From contig CM030935.1 in NCBI GenBank assembly GCA_018136815.1, positions 2,601,092 through 2,665,091 of the forward strand: DNA of 64,000 nt, read 5' to 3'. The position numbers and the translations under genes are program-made. Positions 19,621 to 30,581 of the stretch are shown here, piece by piece (position 1 is the first letter of the stretch; the number at the start of each line of letters is the position of its first letter). Source of the stretch: Isochrysis galbana (taxonomy: Eukaryota; Haptophyta; Isochrysidales; Isochrysidaceae). The notes under the pieces were generated by a model. The model was not told the origin of the DNA and searched no databases. It worked only from the letters and a program-made list of their open reading frames with translations.

Positions 19621-21640
19621 TCCGACATAACCCGAGCGCTGAGGGAGGAGGGCCCACGACCCAAACAAACCCCAACCAGCGAGAGAGGCGTGGGCACGCA
19701 AGTTAAATCTAACACCCGAAGACTGGAAACACGTGGCGAGCCTATACACGAACCCCCTTCGAAAACACACAGATAAACACCCGCACTTCAAACACATAAA
19801 TAACGCACAGGAGACTGGACTCACGCAATCGCTTCGCTACGGCGACGTCGAAAGCGTGCAGAATGTGCGGCAAATACCGCGAAAGCTCCACGCACCTAGC
19901 ACGATGCCCATCCACGCGACCCGTCTTCGAAACAATAGAAGCGGTAGCAGGCTACGACTACGAACCCGCTAAAAACAGATGAACGGTAGCGCAAAAAAAC
20001 ATGGACAGACTATTCGCCTACCCCAACTCACCAACGCCGGATAGTCTAAAGGCGCTATACATAATAGCATGGAGATACATCCTAGGCGACTTTTATAGAA
20101 TTGAGTTCGAAAACTACACATTCCACCACATACCAGTCATAGAACGCATCCTAATAAATAAATAAAATAATTAATGTTATATCCTAGCCAACCCCACTAG
20201 CTAATTGGACACAACTTTTCCGTCCCGGAATCCCGCCATGCCTGACGAGCCAGATGTCCGAGTGCTACCGGGGGGAGGGGGCATTGCTTCCTCCCCTCGA
20301 TATTTGTCCTCCCCCAGTGCACGCACCGACCCCGCGCACCCCAGCACGTCCTCTCCTCGAGTCCACGCTAGGGGAAAACCCCTTTCGGGTAAAAGCAACG
20401 CGGGGGGGGGGGGGGGGCACTCGTGAATAGGGGCCCAGGAGCGCTAATCTCTCCTCGCCGAAGCGAGTGGCCGCGGCGAGCCGCGGCCCTTCCCTCCTGG
20501 CTCTGGCGCCCCCGTCTTCTCTTACCCAAACGGGGCGAGAAGACACGTTCTTGCCGGAGGGGAGAGCTGCCGCTTCCCCCTCCCCTCCCTCTTCCCTCTT
20601 CCTCCTCTCTTCCCTGTGGCTCTGACCCATGGCGCGCGCCTGCGGCCCCTCTTCAGGTCCCCAGGATGCCGGCAGGGGCCTGGGAGCGCAGCTCAGGGGG
20701 CAGGTGAGGCTGGGGCATGGCCCTGGCCCCTCCTGCCTCTCCCTCGCCGGCTCTCGAGCCCCTGCCAGTCGACTGGAGCTGGCTGGGGGGTCCTGATCAG
20801 GGGGGCCCAGGGGGAGGAGGGGCTGGTCAGAGGGATGGGCAGGCCACGACGGGCCAGGGCGGGCGAGTCAGGCGGGCCTGTGGGGAGAGGAATGGGTCAG
20901 CAGGGCTGTGTGCTCCTGGCAGGCCATCAGGCGTGCCAGGAGAGTGGGTGGTTCCTCCCCCATGGCAGGGGAGGAGTGGAGAGAGAGGGGGGCTCGTGCC
21001 CCCCCATGGGCGAACTAAGTATAAACTTATTTGAGAACGCATCCTAAATAGGTTCACGACCCTTACTCCCCTTACTAGGGGACGCGCGCCATCGAGCTCA
21101 CACTCAGCACTCAGCGGCACGCACAAACACAACGTCCATGGGCAGAAAACCGAAAATCAAGAGCGCGCAGGAACTCAGCGCTCCCGTTTTCGCTTCTAAT
21201 GAGCGATGACCTTGCCATGGTGGGGCGAGCGCTAGGCATAGAAGCCAGACTGATCACTAATCACCAAAAACCTCACTCAGGCAGCTGCAACCGAAGCCGG
21301 CCAGTGAACTAACTGGCCGGCATCACCTTAGAACGCCCACCTTGACACGACCTAAGGCAAGCGCGACCCGACAAAAAGACCCATGCGAAGACGGACGCAC
21401 TGAAAACCGGTAGCCCGGTGGCGCAGGAGGGAGAAGGCGACTAGACCGCCGGGGACCGGGATACACACGCCGCCTGCCACCGAGAAGCCGAGAAGCCTCG
21501 TTCACCGAGCCCCTACGTAGTGCACGAGGGGAGTAGCCGCGAGGCGGGTGAAGGGAGTGGGAAGGGATGCGGGCGTGGCTGCGAGAAGGTTTGTGCACAG
21601 CCGCGCGTGTGGTGAGGAATTTAAGAAGTTTTTTAATACT
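19621..21640 (+). mobile_element. LINE C-terminal domain and 3' UTR, split by a nested element
   Basis: 19690-20155 encodes, with frame changes, the C-terminal part of the LINE polyprotein. It includes a zinc-knuckle-like CRMCGKYRESSTHLARC (C-x2-C-x8-H-x3-C) and the AWRYILGDFYRIEFEN motif, both matching the minus-strand LINE at 59500-60000. Coding resumes after the nested element at 21034, then a 3' untranslated region runs to GAATTTAAGAAGTTTTTT at about 21619-21636. Premature stops show that it is dead. Confidence 0.75.
20155..21033 (-). mobile_element. Complete short retroelement, CTAAG hairpin family, 14-bp TSD
   Basis: The TSD AGAACGCATCCTAA is present at 20141-20154 and 21034-21047, inside LINE coding sequence. 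The sense (minus) strand starts with a palindrome of the CTAAGTTTATACTTAG type (21032-21013; the outermost G of one arm is changed), then CGCCC and ATGGGGGGG. The 3' tail in sense is T/A-rich. A near-identical relative is at 9913-10770, which suggests recent activity. Confidence 0.85.
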
Positions 21641-21971
21641 ACTAGTAGTAAGTAATATATAAGCACACGTCAGCGGCGGGAGGGCCGAATGCGCACACTT
21701 GAGAGAATGCACGGCACTCACAAGCAGCCCCCCTTCTTGACACATGACACCCAACATCCTAGCGTTGTCACACCTCCCTTCGCGTAAACCCTGTGCTGCC
21801 CCTCGCGCGCGTCGCTCTCCTCTACCCCCCCCCCCCCCCCACTTCTCGCTCCCCGCCTTCCTCGAGCGTTCCGCCTTTCAGGGTATCTCCCGACCGATCA
21901 ACTCTATCCTTTGTTTTTTCGCCATGAGCTAAGGGGCGCTTCGACACGCTCGCGTGTACTGCGGCGACGTT
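21641..21971. other. Intergenic, no gene recognised
   Basis: Short AT tract, then a C run at 21826-21840. Downstream flank of the minus-strand gene ending at 21972. Confidence 0.35.
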
Positions 21972-23425
21972 CTACATGCCCCGAAGCGGCGGGGGCTCGC
22001 AGACAAAGACTTCGACGTCTGGGTCGTCCGGCTCAGGATCCTCTTCCTCCACCTCAACTTCCTCGCCCTCATTCCTCCGCTGCTGGAGCTTCAACGCCAT
22101 GTTGTAGTCCTTCTCCTTGTGAAAACGAAGCCACTCCAACGCCTCGCCAACGTCGTCCTTGACGGCGATCTCATTGGCGGCCTCAACAGCATCCTTGGCA
22201 CGGATAAGGTGATCGTTGCGCAGCTTCGCGACGAGTCCAGTCCTCTTTTCATAGTCCTCAATTCGAGCAGGGTCTGTGATCTTGCCCTCTGCAATGAGCT
22301 CGCCTTCGTCCCGTAGCCTGACAACAATGTGAGAGGAAGGTGTGAGGTGGAACGTTTACAGATGAATGACAAGAGGATGTGATGCACCGACGCTCTCGAA
22401 GAGCTAGGCCCGGACGGATGGGGTGGCCGGATAGTGGAAAATAACGGTCTGCTCTCGGCTACGTTGAGATGCGCGTTGTTGAGGGTGAAAGCAGGCATGC
22501 AGGCTAGGAGAGGGTCCTATTGCAGGACATTGACTGTAGCGCACGAGCAGGCCCGTGCTCTCACATGTTGTTCTCATCAAGATAGCCCAACTTTTTCCAG
22601 GCCTTCGTCTGCTCGCGCCCATACCTAGATAGGACAAGGACACAATTCGTTCGTGTTGGAAGCAAACCGGATACGATGTTCCAAGAGGTTTTGGACAAAA
22701 GTATTTGGAGCTTGTCGACTCGACAGGTTGGCATGAAGATCGTTCATGGCTCGCAACTTACGGCATGTAGCTAAGATCGACGGGCTCATAGCACTTGTTC
22801 TCCGCATCCCAGTCCTTCTTCCAGATAGAGAGCTGCATCAACATCTTGTCCGAGAATACCTACAAGTCCAGCCGTCAAAATGGGATGCAATGAGGTGGAG
22901 AAGGTAGAGGTCTCCAACGTCGATAAGTCGAAGATGGACTCTTGCTTGGCAGCTGTCAGGTCTCCTCGTCAAGGGCGATATGCCAAAATATCCACACTCT
23001 CTGTTGTCGTCACCTGCTCTTTCCGCGGCACCCATGTGAATTCTGGGTCATCCGGCGGCGCTTTTTCTGAGTAATAGGCGTCCCCATTGAAGACCTCGCC
23101 AAGAGTCTCCTCGTCTGAGCGGATCTTATTGGAGGCGAGGAGCTCAAAGGATCCTAGCGGCATCTCATCTGGATAATGGTAGGCCACGATCTCTTTCTGC
23201 GAACGGAGTAGGGACCAAACGAGTGTTCAAGCAGCAGCTCATGGCAGTGCACGCACAGGTGGGTGGGTAGGTAGCACTTACGCAGAGTCGGATGGTGTAG
23301 TTCTCCTCTGCGGCGAAGTTGAGCGACTTGACCTCCTGCGACATCAGCGTGATGTATGCCTGCTCTTCGTCGTGTCTATACAGGTCGGTCGTCTCGACCT
23401 CGATCTCCTCCGGCTTGGGCAGCTC
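21972..23425 (-). CDS. Uncharacterised gene, five identified exons, 5' exon not identified
   Basis: In transcript order the exons are 23425-23282, 23196-23014, 22859-22762, 22624-22565 and 22317-21972. Every junction has GT-AG signals and frame is kept (phases 0, 0, 2, 2), giving 276 residues to a TAG. The product is acidic and hydrophilic, with WVPRKEQ, MQLSIWKKDWDAENKCYEPVDLSY and a helical C-terminal domain (ARIEDYEKRTGLVAKLRNDH, EALEWLRFHKEKDYNM), ending in a run of Glu/Asp/Pro. No signal peptide or membrane helix is seen in these exons. The first exon begins at an acceptor (CTGCAG), so the start codon lies upstream, beyond 23425, and I could not find it confidently. I do not recognise the family. 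The consistent splicing makes the gene itself solid. Confidence 0.7.
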
Positions 23426-24039
23426 CTGCAGCCGGTGTGGGCGGCTCTCTCTCTCTCTCCATCTCCTGCCGACGCGCCTGCCTCACTACTGCTTGCCCGC
23501 CTCCCGCCTTCCCGCCCCCCGCCCCCCCTCCCCCCTTCCCCGAGTGGTTCCAGCCCGCGTGCGAGTCGTGTGCCGCCTCACGGGTGTGCAGCGGGCGCGT
23601 GCCCAATATCCTAACCCCCCCTTTCATCCCCCTACCCACCGCCCCCCATACCCGCACCCACCCCCATCCCCGGTTGCCCACCCCCCATCCTCCCTTCCCA
23701 CTCAGCTCGCCTCGGACATCCCGCCGGCCGCGCGCGCCGTGGTGGGCTGGTTTTCGACCCCTGCAACAACTCACATTGTTTACGAAGTATCGACTCATCT
23801 TCTCACCATGTTACATTGTACTACAAATAGACTTATCTTCATCTTATGTCTTGTATGACCAGCGGGCTTGCGGGCTTTACCCCCTCCACAAGACAAGATT
23901 TTCTTGCGTAAAATTTGCGGCCCTTTTCTCGTCGTACCAAGAAAATCAGATTAAAACCCTTTGCCAGCACATGTCGTGTTCTTCGCGTTGGTTTATTGAT
24001 GTTTTCGCTGTTTTGTTGGGCGCCCTTGTGCCTTGTGGC
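23426..24039. other. Probable 5' intron or flank of the five-exon gene
   Basis: Pyrimidine- and C-rich low-complexity sequence (23440-23720). An ATG-containing segment near 23715-23730 on the minus strand could belong to a first exon, but no donor fits. Confidence 0.3.
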
Positions 24040-24230
24040 CCTAGATGGGAAATACGGTGCAAGGGCCTGCAAAAACAGCCAAATACATATGTATTTGGCC
24101 TCCGGCCAAATACATTTCAAATACATTCGAGGCCTACAACCCAGACCCAGGCCACGCTTCAAATACAGCCAAATACATATATGTATTTGGTCTCTGGCCA
24201 AATACGGTAAATACGTATTTCCCATCTAGG
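24040..24230. mobile_element. hAT-like MITE, 17-bp TIRs, 8-bp TSD
   Basis: Termini CCTAGATGGGAAATACG and CGTATTTCCCATCTAGG are perfect inverted repeats. They are bounded by the 8-bp direct repeat CTTGTGGC (24032-24039 and 24231-24238), the duplication length typical of hAT transposons. The 191-bp interior is built of further palindromes (CCAAATACATATGTATTTGG and related) and codes for nothing. Confidence 0.85.
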
Positions 24231-24280
24231 CTTGTGGCTTGTGGTGGCCCATCGGTGCCGGAGACATCTTTCTCCTTCAA

Positions 24281-24840
24281 AAAAAAACATCTGAAGATTC
24301 TGGGCTACACACCTACTAGTTTCAGGTCCTCCCGTCACTCACTAACACCGCCCTTATCCTCCCTCCCTCCATCTCCTTCTCTTTCTCTTTCCTCTTTCCC
24401 TGCCCCCTTCTTTCCTTTTTCTTCGGTTTCCGGGGTCCGGCCTTGGTACACTACCTAGGGCCTGGTTCTGGTTCGGAGCGTGGGGTTCGGGCAGGTCTTT
24501 TGCGTTGCTGTTTTGTCTCGTGTGCCTGTCTGGGTACGTGTAACATCTTTTTCTCCTTCTACTACCCGCCGCCGGCGCAATGCCCCTCGCCGACCACACC
24601 AATCACCAATCTCCCAGAGCCAGTGAGGGGCAAGCCTGGGCACGCGCGCAAGGAGGACCAAGATAGAAATGTTGGTTGCCAAGGCCGAGGAGCGAGGAGG
24701 CTCGCACTGCGGTCGCCAAGGCCAAGGCGAAGGAGCGGCTCGTGGCCGCGAATGCGACGGCGACGGTGGAAAAGAGCTAGTGAACGGCGACGGAGCATCG
24801 AGGGGGCGCCTACGACCGGAGATGAGAAGATAGAATAGAA
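24281..24840 (-). mobile_element. LINE 3' fragment
   Basis: On the minus strand it ends AGCCCAGAATCTTCAGATG plus nine T (24299-24279), the same 3' terminus as 884-1743. The interior at 24420-24500 matches 32840-32905 (GGTTTCCGGGGTCCG followed by GCACTACCT...GGTCTGG). No full domain is left. Confidence 0.6.
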
Positions 24841-25341
24841 AAGGAGCTCAGCCCAGTTTACTTACTATAGAGCTCGTGTCGCATTCGCGAGCCTCTGCAG
24901 GCTATTCCGCTATTTTCCGCTCTACCGTTATAACCGCGATGGTAAATCATCAATCTTCGTTCTTATGTCTATCTCTACGTCTACGACGGCTCCACGCTTC
25001 TATCAATCACTACACTTCACTCAATATTGGTCTACCATTATATCCACGTGGCCAAGCAGCTTCTACAGGCGTCTTTCTACTCGGAATATGAATATGCTCT
25101 AGCTCTGGACTGATCACCCAGGCATGGAGATCAAGGGAGTAGTAAGCACGTGTCGATGATGACCAAGGAAGTAGCGAGCATCTTGCTTGCTAAAGTACAC
25201 CCTCAAGAACCTCAAGCATCTAGACTTTGTAAGTCTAACACCTCTGTAAGCTTCTAGACTTTTTAAGTCTACCAGCTACTCCATGGCTAAGCTACGAAAA
25301 GCTATAGGTAAAGTGCACGCCGCTGTGCTCGCGTTGAGACG
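24841..25341. other. Intergenic, no gene recognised
   Basis: AT-richer than its surroundings. Contains a local duplication (CATCTAGACTTTGTAAGTCTA and CTTCTAGACTTTTTAAGTCTA at about 25217-25276). No coding signal. Confidence 0.4.
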
Positions 25342-26175
25342 CTATTCGCCGATGAATCTGGTAGGATCTTCACTAAGCATGGATGAATCCCTTTTGCGCC
25401 TTTTCTGTGTGCAATCCTTCTCTAGGACGACGAGTTCTCTTCTGGCCAATTGGTTCCTTCTTTGCTCTCTCTGTTGACCCACCGAGATCAGAAAGAAATC
25501 CAGACCCACGAGCAAAGAAAGCTTCGACTCCCTCAAACACGAAGAACGGATGACCAAAGAATTCTTTCGGAAGTTCAGCCCACGCACGTCCAACGCAAAG
25601 TTGAGAAGATAACGCCGCATCGACGAAACACCTACAGATGCCACATCGGCCGCCGTCTCCACAGGGCAGCCATGCCCCATGTAGTAGAGGCACGCTGCCA
25701 CCTGAAAGGAGGTGGAGGGGTGATCCAAGTGCGCCAAGGCACGCCGCATGCGTCCACCCGCCACCGCACCGGCCACGGGCAGCTTCCGCATGCAGCCCGA
25801 CTGCTCCACATGGCAGACGAGTTCGTTGAACAGCTCGCGACGCATCCGCATGTGGTGGTAAAAGGTGAGGTCATCGCCCTCGGTGAAGTAGGCAAACAGC
25901 GAGCTGTTGCGCCACTTACCGCGGACTCTGTGCACCCTACGCACCTCCTGCCCCTCACGCGAGTGCGCGACCGCCAGGCACAGCGCCACGATGAGCCGCT
26001 TGCGCCGCGCTTGCTGCGCCCGCATCTGCGTCTCAACCTGGGCGACGAGAGTGGGCCAGAGGCGCGCGTGGCCATGAATGACCTCGGCTGCGCCGGTCAC
26101 GCCGGCCAGCGCGGCCCGGTTCGCTTGGTTCACTCGCGCGCCAGCCCGTGGCGAGCGGGGGCTCCTGGGCGCCAT
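25342..26175 (-). pseudogene. PIF/Harbinger-type transposase N-terminal fragment, chimeric
   Basis: From ATG at 26175 the minus strand encodes about 195 residues with the layout that precedes the catalytic domain in Harbinger-class nucleases: TFYHHMRMRRELFNELVCHV, a LAALYYLGHG-like VAACLYYMGHGCP and AADVASVGVSSMRRYL (helix-turn-helix region). At about 25583 this breaks into a LINE fragment lying in the opposite sense (25470-25583 on plus encodes KESFDSLKHEERMTKEFF, identical in type to 59270-59330). The DDE domain is absent. Alternatively it could be a domesticated HTH gene, but the abrupt LINE junction argues for decay. Confidence 0.65.
25470..25583 (+). mobile_element. LINE fragment, endonuclease-RT linker
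   Basis: Encodes KESFDSLKHEERMTKEFFRK, nearly identical to the same linker in the LINE at 55104-59433. It lies tail-on against the Harbinger fragment. Confidence 0.65.
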
Positions 26176-26564
26176 CGCGACGATGGCAGCCGGCGCCGAG
26201 TGATCCAGAGCGTTCAGTTTTGTTTTGACAAAGCAAAAAATTAGATAAATTTTTGCGGCCGTTTTCCCCATAACGCGCGCGACTGTCGGCAAGGGGGGTA
26301 AGCAGTGTAAAGTAGAGAGCGCTTGGGGAACCCGAGAGGAAGAGCAGAGGCCGCCGGAGGCGCGCCGCGTCGCCGCCGCTGCTCCCGCCTCTCCCCCTCC
26401 CTCCCCGAGCCCCCCCGCCCCCCCCCCCCCCTCCTCCCCCCCCCCTCGCCCCCCTGTCCGGGCGCGCTGCCCCCCCCCGCCCCCCCGCCCCCCCCCCGCC
26501 TCCCCTTTCCCCCCACCAAGCCTCCTCCGCGACTCCCCCCCTCACCGTCACTCGCGCAGCCGCC
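26176..26564. promoter_or_regulatory. C-rich upstream region of the SR-like gene
   Basis: An almost pure polypyrimidine/C-run tract (26395-26515) immediately before the ATG at 26565. Its G-rich complement could form quadruplexes. Likely promoter/5' UTR of the SR-like gene. Confidence 0.4.
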
Positions 26565-27260
26565 ATGGTGCAGCGCGTCTACCTGGGCAACCTCGACCCG
26601 CGCATCTCGAAGGAACAGATCCAGGACGAGTCGGCACGATTCGGCAAGCTCACCGACGTCTGGGTCGCGCGTAACCCCCCTGGATTCGCATTCGTCACCT
26701 TTGAAGATGAACGAGACGCTAGGGACATGATGGAGGCACTCTCCGGAGGGGACGGCCCACTTGGCAGGGTCAGGATCGAGCTGGCCAAGAACCAAGGCGG
26801 TCGTCAAGCGGGGCCGCAAGGCACCGGACGTGGTGGCTACGGCGGAGGCGGATACGGCGGAGGCGGATACGGTGGAGGCGGATACGGTGGAGGCGGATAC
26901 GGGGGCCCACCGCCGCGACGCAACGACGACCGCGCCCGCGGATATGACGACCGCCCGCGCGGATATGACGACCGCCCGCGCGGATACGACGACCGCGCAC
27001 GCGGTTATGATGACCGCGGCCGCGGGGCCGATGACCGCCCACGCGGGTATGATGACCGCCCACGCGGGTATGACGACCGTGTTGACCGTGGACGCGGATT
27101 TGATGACCGCGGACGAAATGATCGCGGACGCGCACACTCGCGTTCGCGCTCTCGCGATCGCCGCCGACGATCGCCGTCGCGTTCTCCGTCGGACGACCGG
27201 AGGCGGCCGAAGCCCACCAAGAAGTATTCGGACGAGGCGCCTGAAGATAAAGATCGGTAG
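26565..27260 (+). CDS. SR-type RNA-binding protein (RRM + Gly-rich + RS/RG tail)
   Basis: ATG at 26565 in the context CCGCCATGG; 231 residues to a TAG. Residues 4-78 form one RNA-recognition motif with RNP2 VYLGNL and RNP1 GFAFVTFE. Residues about 90-110 are (GYGGG)n. Residues about 115-185 are repeats of GYDDRPR, and the end is an RS-rich stretch (RAHSRSRSRDRRRRSPSRSPS). The architecture matches SRSF3/SRSF7/RSZ-like splicing factors, though no zinc knuckle is present. It would act in nuclear pre-mRNA splicing and export. The stop codon overlaps a donor-like CG|GTAGGT. A downstream stretch (27583-27672) encoding DFDEEKDHNRDREDDQQERK may be an alternative exon, but the obvious join is out of phase. 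The DNA repeats (26830-27110) are expansion-prone. Confidence 0.8.
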   Translation: MVQRVYLGNLDPRISKEQIQDESARFGKLTDVWVARNPPGFAFVTFEDERDARDMMEALSGGDGPLGRVRIELAKNQGGRQAGPQGTGRGGYGGGGYGGGGYGGGGYGGGGYGGPPPRRNDDRARGYDDRPRGYDDRPRGYDDRARGYDDRGRGADDRPRGYDDRPRGYDDRVDRGRGFDDRGRNDRGRAHSRSRSRDRRRRSPSRSPSDDRRRPKPTKKYSDEAPEDKDR

Positions 27261-28732
27261 GTCTCAACTTGCCCTCACAAAACTCCGCCACTGTAGCATT
27301 TCTGCTTCACGCCTCCCGCTGCAACCATCCCAGTCTTTGCGGAAGGTGGTCGATACGCCGACCCCGTCTTCTGAGCCTGCTTGCTCCCTTTTTGCGGCAT
27401 CGCGTGTGCGCAGGGGGGAGGACAGGAAGAGGGGAGGTGAGGGTTCTACCCCGCCACTTTCCTCATCCTACGGTGCACTTGTCGTGGTGCCATTAGCAAC
27501 CACACATCTGTGCCCGGTGTCCCAAGTCGTGTTAAGCCTCGTCGTATTCACATCTTCGCGTCTTTGCTGCAACCTTTCAGATTTTGATGAGGAGAAAGAC
27601 CACAACCGGGATCGCGAGGATGATCAACAAGAGAGGAAGTACTCGAACAAGGAATGCGCGGACCGCGCTTAAGCGCCGAAGTAGCTGCAGTTGCCCAAAT
27701 TGAGTTAAGTTCGGGTGTTTCTTATGCTTGTCACCTGATCACAAGCTTCTGGACTGGTCAGAGCCACACCTGCATGTCTTGCTGTGGCTTTCGCTTCAAG
27801 TGCGCACCATGCGTCCTCGGCACTGGTTGCCACCTTCTCGCCTAGAGATATGCGTCATGCCCGCTCGCTCGCTCGCTCGCTCGATTGGCGGCGCACTCCT
27901 CGATATGCGTCCTAACTGGTATGTCCCCACTTTTAGTAATGGAAACCCTGGGCCTCACATGTAAATCTATTCTTGCCAACCCCCTGGGTGCCCCTGAGCT
28001 CCCCAGGGAAGCACTGGTCTTGCGTGCTCCCCACGTTCTGTTCTCTTGCTCTCTATCCAGGGCGACAGATCCTCCATCGGACTCGCTTTCGTGTCTGTTA
28101 CGGATCTCGTGGCCTTGGCCGCGATTTGAGGCGCCACGCATGTTGCGAACCCTTGAACTCGCACATCGGTGGGCTCGCATTGTTTGATCAGTAAACATCG
28201 CGAGGTGATGCTGCGGTGCCCGTGCCGCTTTCTGGTCTTTTGACCTTGCAATTCGGCGCACTCTTGCATCAATATTCAGGGTTCTGAGACCGTCAATCGG
28301 ATTCGACGTGAGATTGCTCCTTCACAAGCCTTGGATATCGCGATGTGGCTGAAAGCGAATGTTGCGGTGTCCTTGCAAGCTGCTGTTTCCGTGTGCCCAT
28401 GGCTACGGTAGGTAGAGATGACGATGCAAGGCGATTCATCCATACGTGGTCAAGGCCGTTGTGTGTGTTATGTGAGGTTAGTACGCGTTGCGGTATTGAC
28501 AGCATCACCTGTCCACTCAACAGAGAGTGTACGGGAAGGACGGTGAGGGGACGAAAATGCGAACGACCTAATCCGACCTGCGCAAGAGTTATAGGAATAC
28601 ATGGTACTTCAGTAGTAACTAGAATTAGTATGGGTTAGTAGAGGTGGCGGTGTGAAAAAGCAAATGGTTGATTATCGATTATCTCACCGCGCGCGCGACC
28701 TTGCACGTCGATCTGGTCTGCAGCCACACCCG
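27261..28732. other. Intergenic, possible alternative 3' exon of the SR-like gene
   Basis: The acidic/RS-like stretch at 27583-27672 is preceded by CTTTCAG. The rest (27700-28640) shows no convincing gene. 28670-28732 matches the 3' end of a LINE untranslated region (CACCGCGCGCGCGACCTTGCAC). Confidence 0.35.
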
Positions 28733-30085
28733 CTAAGTTTATACTTAGACGCGATGGAGCGCGCCGCCGCGACTCCCCTCTCCTTCGGGCCCCCCGCCGA
28801 GGGCGACCCCCCTGCCCACATGGACCTGTCGCTGGCAAAGCGGCCGCGTCCGCCCTCAGAGGCCGAACAGGTGCGCGCGACCCCGGTCGCGCCACACGGC
28901 CCGTGGCCTCGGCCACATCATGCACAGCAGCCATGCTAGCCCCCCCCATGGGGGACAGCAGAGTGCAAGACTCTGAGAGACAGCAAAAGGCAGGAGGGTC
29001 CTGCACTCCACAGGGCATGCCTTATGCTTATGGGCCAGAGGCCACTCCCACCCCGACGAGGGCCGCGCCGCCTCGGCGGCGCGGCCCGCGGCCGGGTGGC
29101 CCTTATGGGCACAACATCCTGACAATCTGTCTGACGCACAAATGGTTCATGCATCTCTGTCCACACAGGGAGAGGAAGCCAACACCCACACCTACACCAG
29201 GACCCTCAAGACAACCTGAGCCGCTACACCTCCATGCGCACGACAGCCCGCGACACGACTGACCCCTGCTCCCCACGGGCCTGTCCCTCAGGACCCAGAA
29301 TCAGAGAATGAAGATCAGCAAGCAGACTCTGACGCCACCTACGAAATGTCCTTCACACAACTGGATAAACAACAACGAATACCTAACAATACTAGGCGTC
29401 CCGCTAGGAGCGCTGGAGGCGCTAAAACCCTTCTGGACGAAACTAGCCGACAAAGTCGATGACAAAGTGGCCAGCCTAGCGCCAGCCACCAAATATATGA
29501 CGATATTTGGAAGAGCGACCGTAGTAAACTACATGATATACGGGACACCTAGATACTGGCTACAGACGCTAGCCGCCCCAAGATGGTTCCACACGCGGAT
29601 TCAAAGAGCCGCAGACGCTGTCCTCTGGACAAGCCCACACACCAACAAACAACACAAGTGGGTCAAATACCCACACTATGCCACATCCCACGACAAAAGT
29701 GCAACAAGATCAATGGGGATAGGGCTCCTTCACTGGCCGACCCATATCAAGGCATTACAATCCAAGTGGATACTAAACTATCTTAATGCGCGAAAAGCGC
29801 TGTGGAAACACGCGCTCGACGCATGGTTCTGCCGCACCGGGATAGGAAGGGGCGCCGTCCTTTCCACGATCCCGATAAAAACACTGACGGGCAGCCTGAT
29901 GGGCAACCCGGCACTCCCGACTTTTTGGAGAGAGGCCATCGCAAACTTCAGGGACCTAGACATACAACCCTCGTTCCTCACGCGCAAGGGCGCGCTCTCA
30001 CAGCCCTTGTGGCACAACCCGCACTTCCCTCCTCCGGCGATTCGTGCCTCGTGGGCACGAATGTGGGAGACCCTGCACGCCTGTA
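28733..30085 (+). mobile_element. Internally deleted LINE with 5' hairpin and RT-distal coding region
   Basis: Begins with the perfect palindrome CTAAGTTTATACTTAG (28733-28748), then ACGCG and an ATG (28754) opening MERAAATPLSFG. The 5' part runs to about 29290. From 29308 a long frame encodes the post-catalytic part of a LINE reverse transcriptase (EYLTILGVPLGA, YMIYGTPRYWLQTLAAPRWF, HTRIQRAADAVLW). The catalytic core and endonuclease are missing, so the copy is defective. It abuts the minus-oriented element 30090-30581. At 29060-29087 there is a near-perfect 13-bp GC hairpin. Confidence 0.75.
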
Positions 30086-30089
30086 AACA

Positions 30090-30581
30090 GGTGCGGGACT
30101 TACATATTTTTCGGTGGACGGAGCCCTCGCTCCGCCCACCCCCTTCTCCGCGCTCTCTCTCCCCTCTCCTGCAGCCGGCAGGCACGCGCGATGGCGCGCC
30201 TGCGACAGGCCTACAGCTGCCTCTGGCGACCCCTGGAGGCTCCTGGAGGCCAGCTCCGGGGGCAGAGGAGGCTGGGGCTGGGCCATGGTCTCCCCTGTCC
30301 CCTGCCTCTCCCTCGCTGGCGCTCCTGGGCCCCCACTCTGCACATGTCTGCCTGTCGCACAGGGGGGGAAGGGGGGGTTGGAGCGATGGGCTGGCCACGA
30401 CAGGCCAGGACGCGCGAGGCAGGCGAGCCTGCCACTGAGAGAGTGGGTTAGCAGGGCAGTGGGCTCCTGGCAAGCCATCAGGCGTGCCAGGAGCATGGGT
30501 GGTTCCTCCCCCATGGCAGGGGAGGAGTGGAGAGAGGGGGGGCTCGTGCCCCCCATGGGCGAAGTAAGTATAAACTTAGTT
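30090..30581 (-). mobile_element. Short retroelement, CTAAG hairpin family
   Basis: The 5' palindrome (sense minus) lies at 30581-30562, followed by CGCCC and ATGGGGGGC opening MGGTSPPSLHSSPA. The body matches 13690-14150 closely. The inner end shows the palindrome CCTGTAAACAGG (30084-30095), also at the equivalent point 13675-13686. Together with 28733-30085 it forms a unit with outward-facing hairpins at both ends and no recognisable TSD. Confidence 0.7.

Noticed and set aside
27583-27672. Second coding exon of the SR-like protein
   Set aside because: The natural donor (phase 2) and acceptor give an immediate stop, so it is recorded only as a possible alternative exon.
28733-28748. Terminal palindromes as transcription terminators or tRNA parts
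   Set aside because: They sit at 5' ends directly before start codons and no cloverleaf or terminator context is present.
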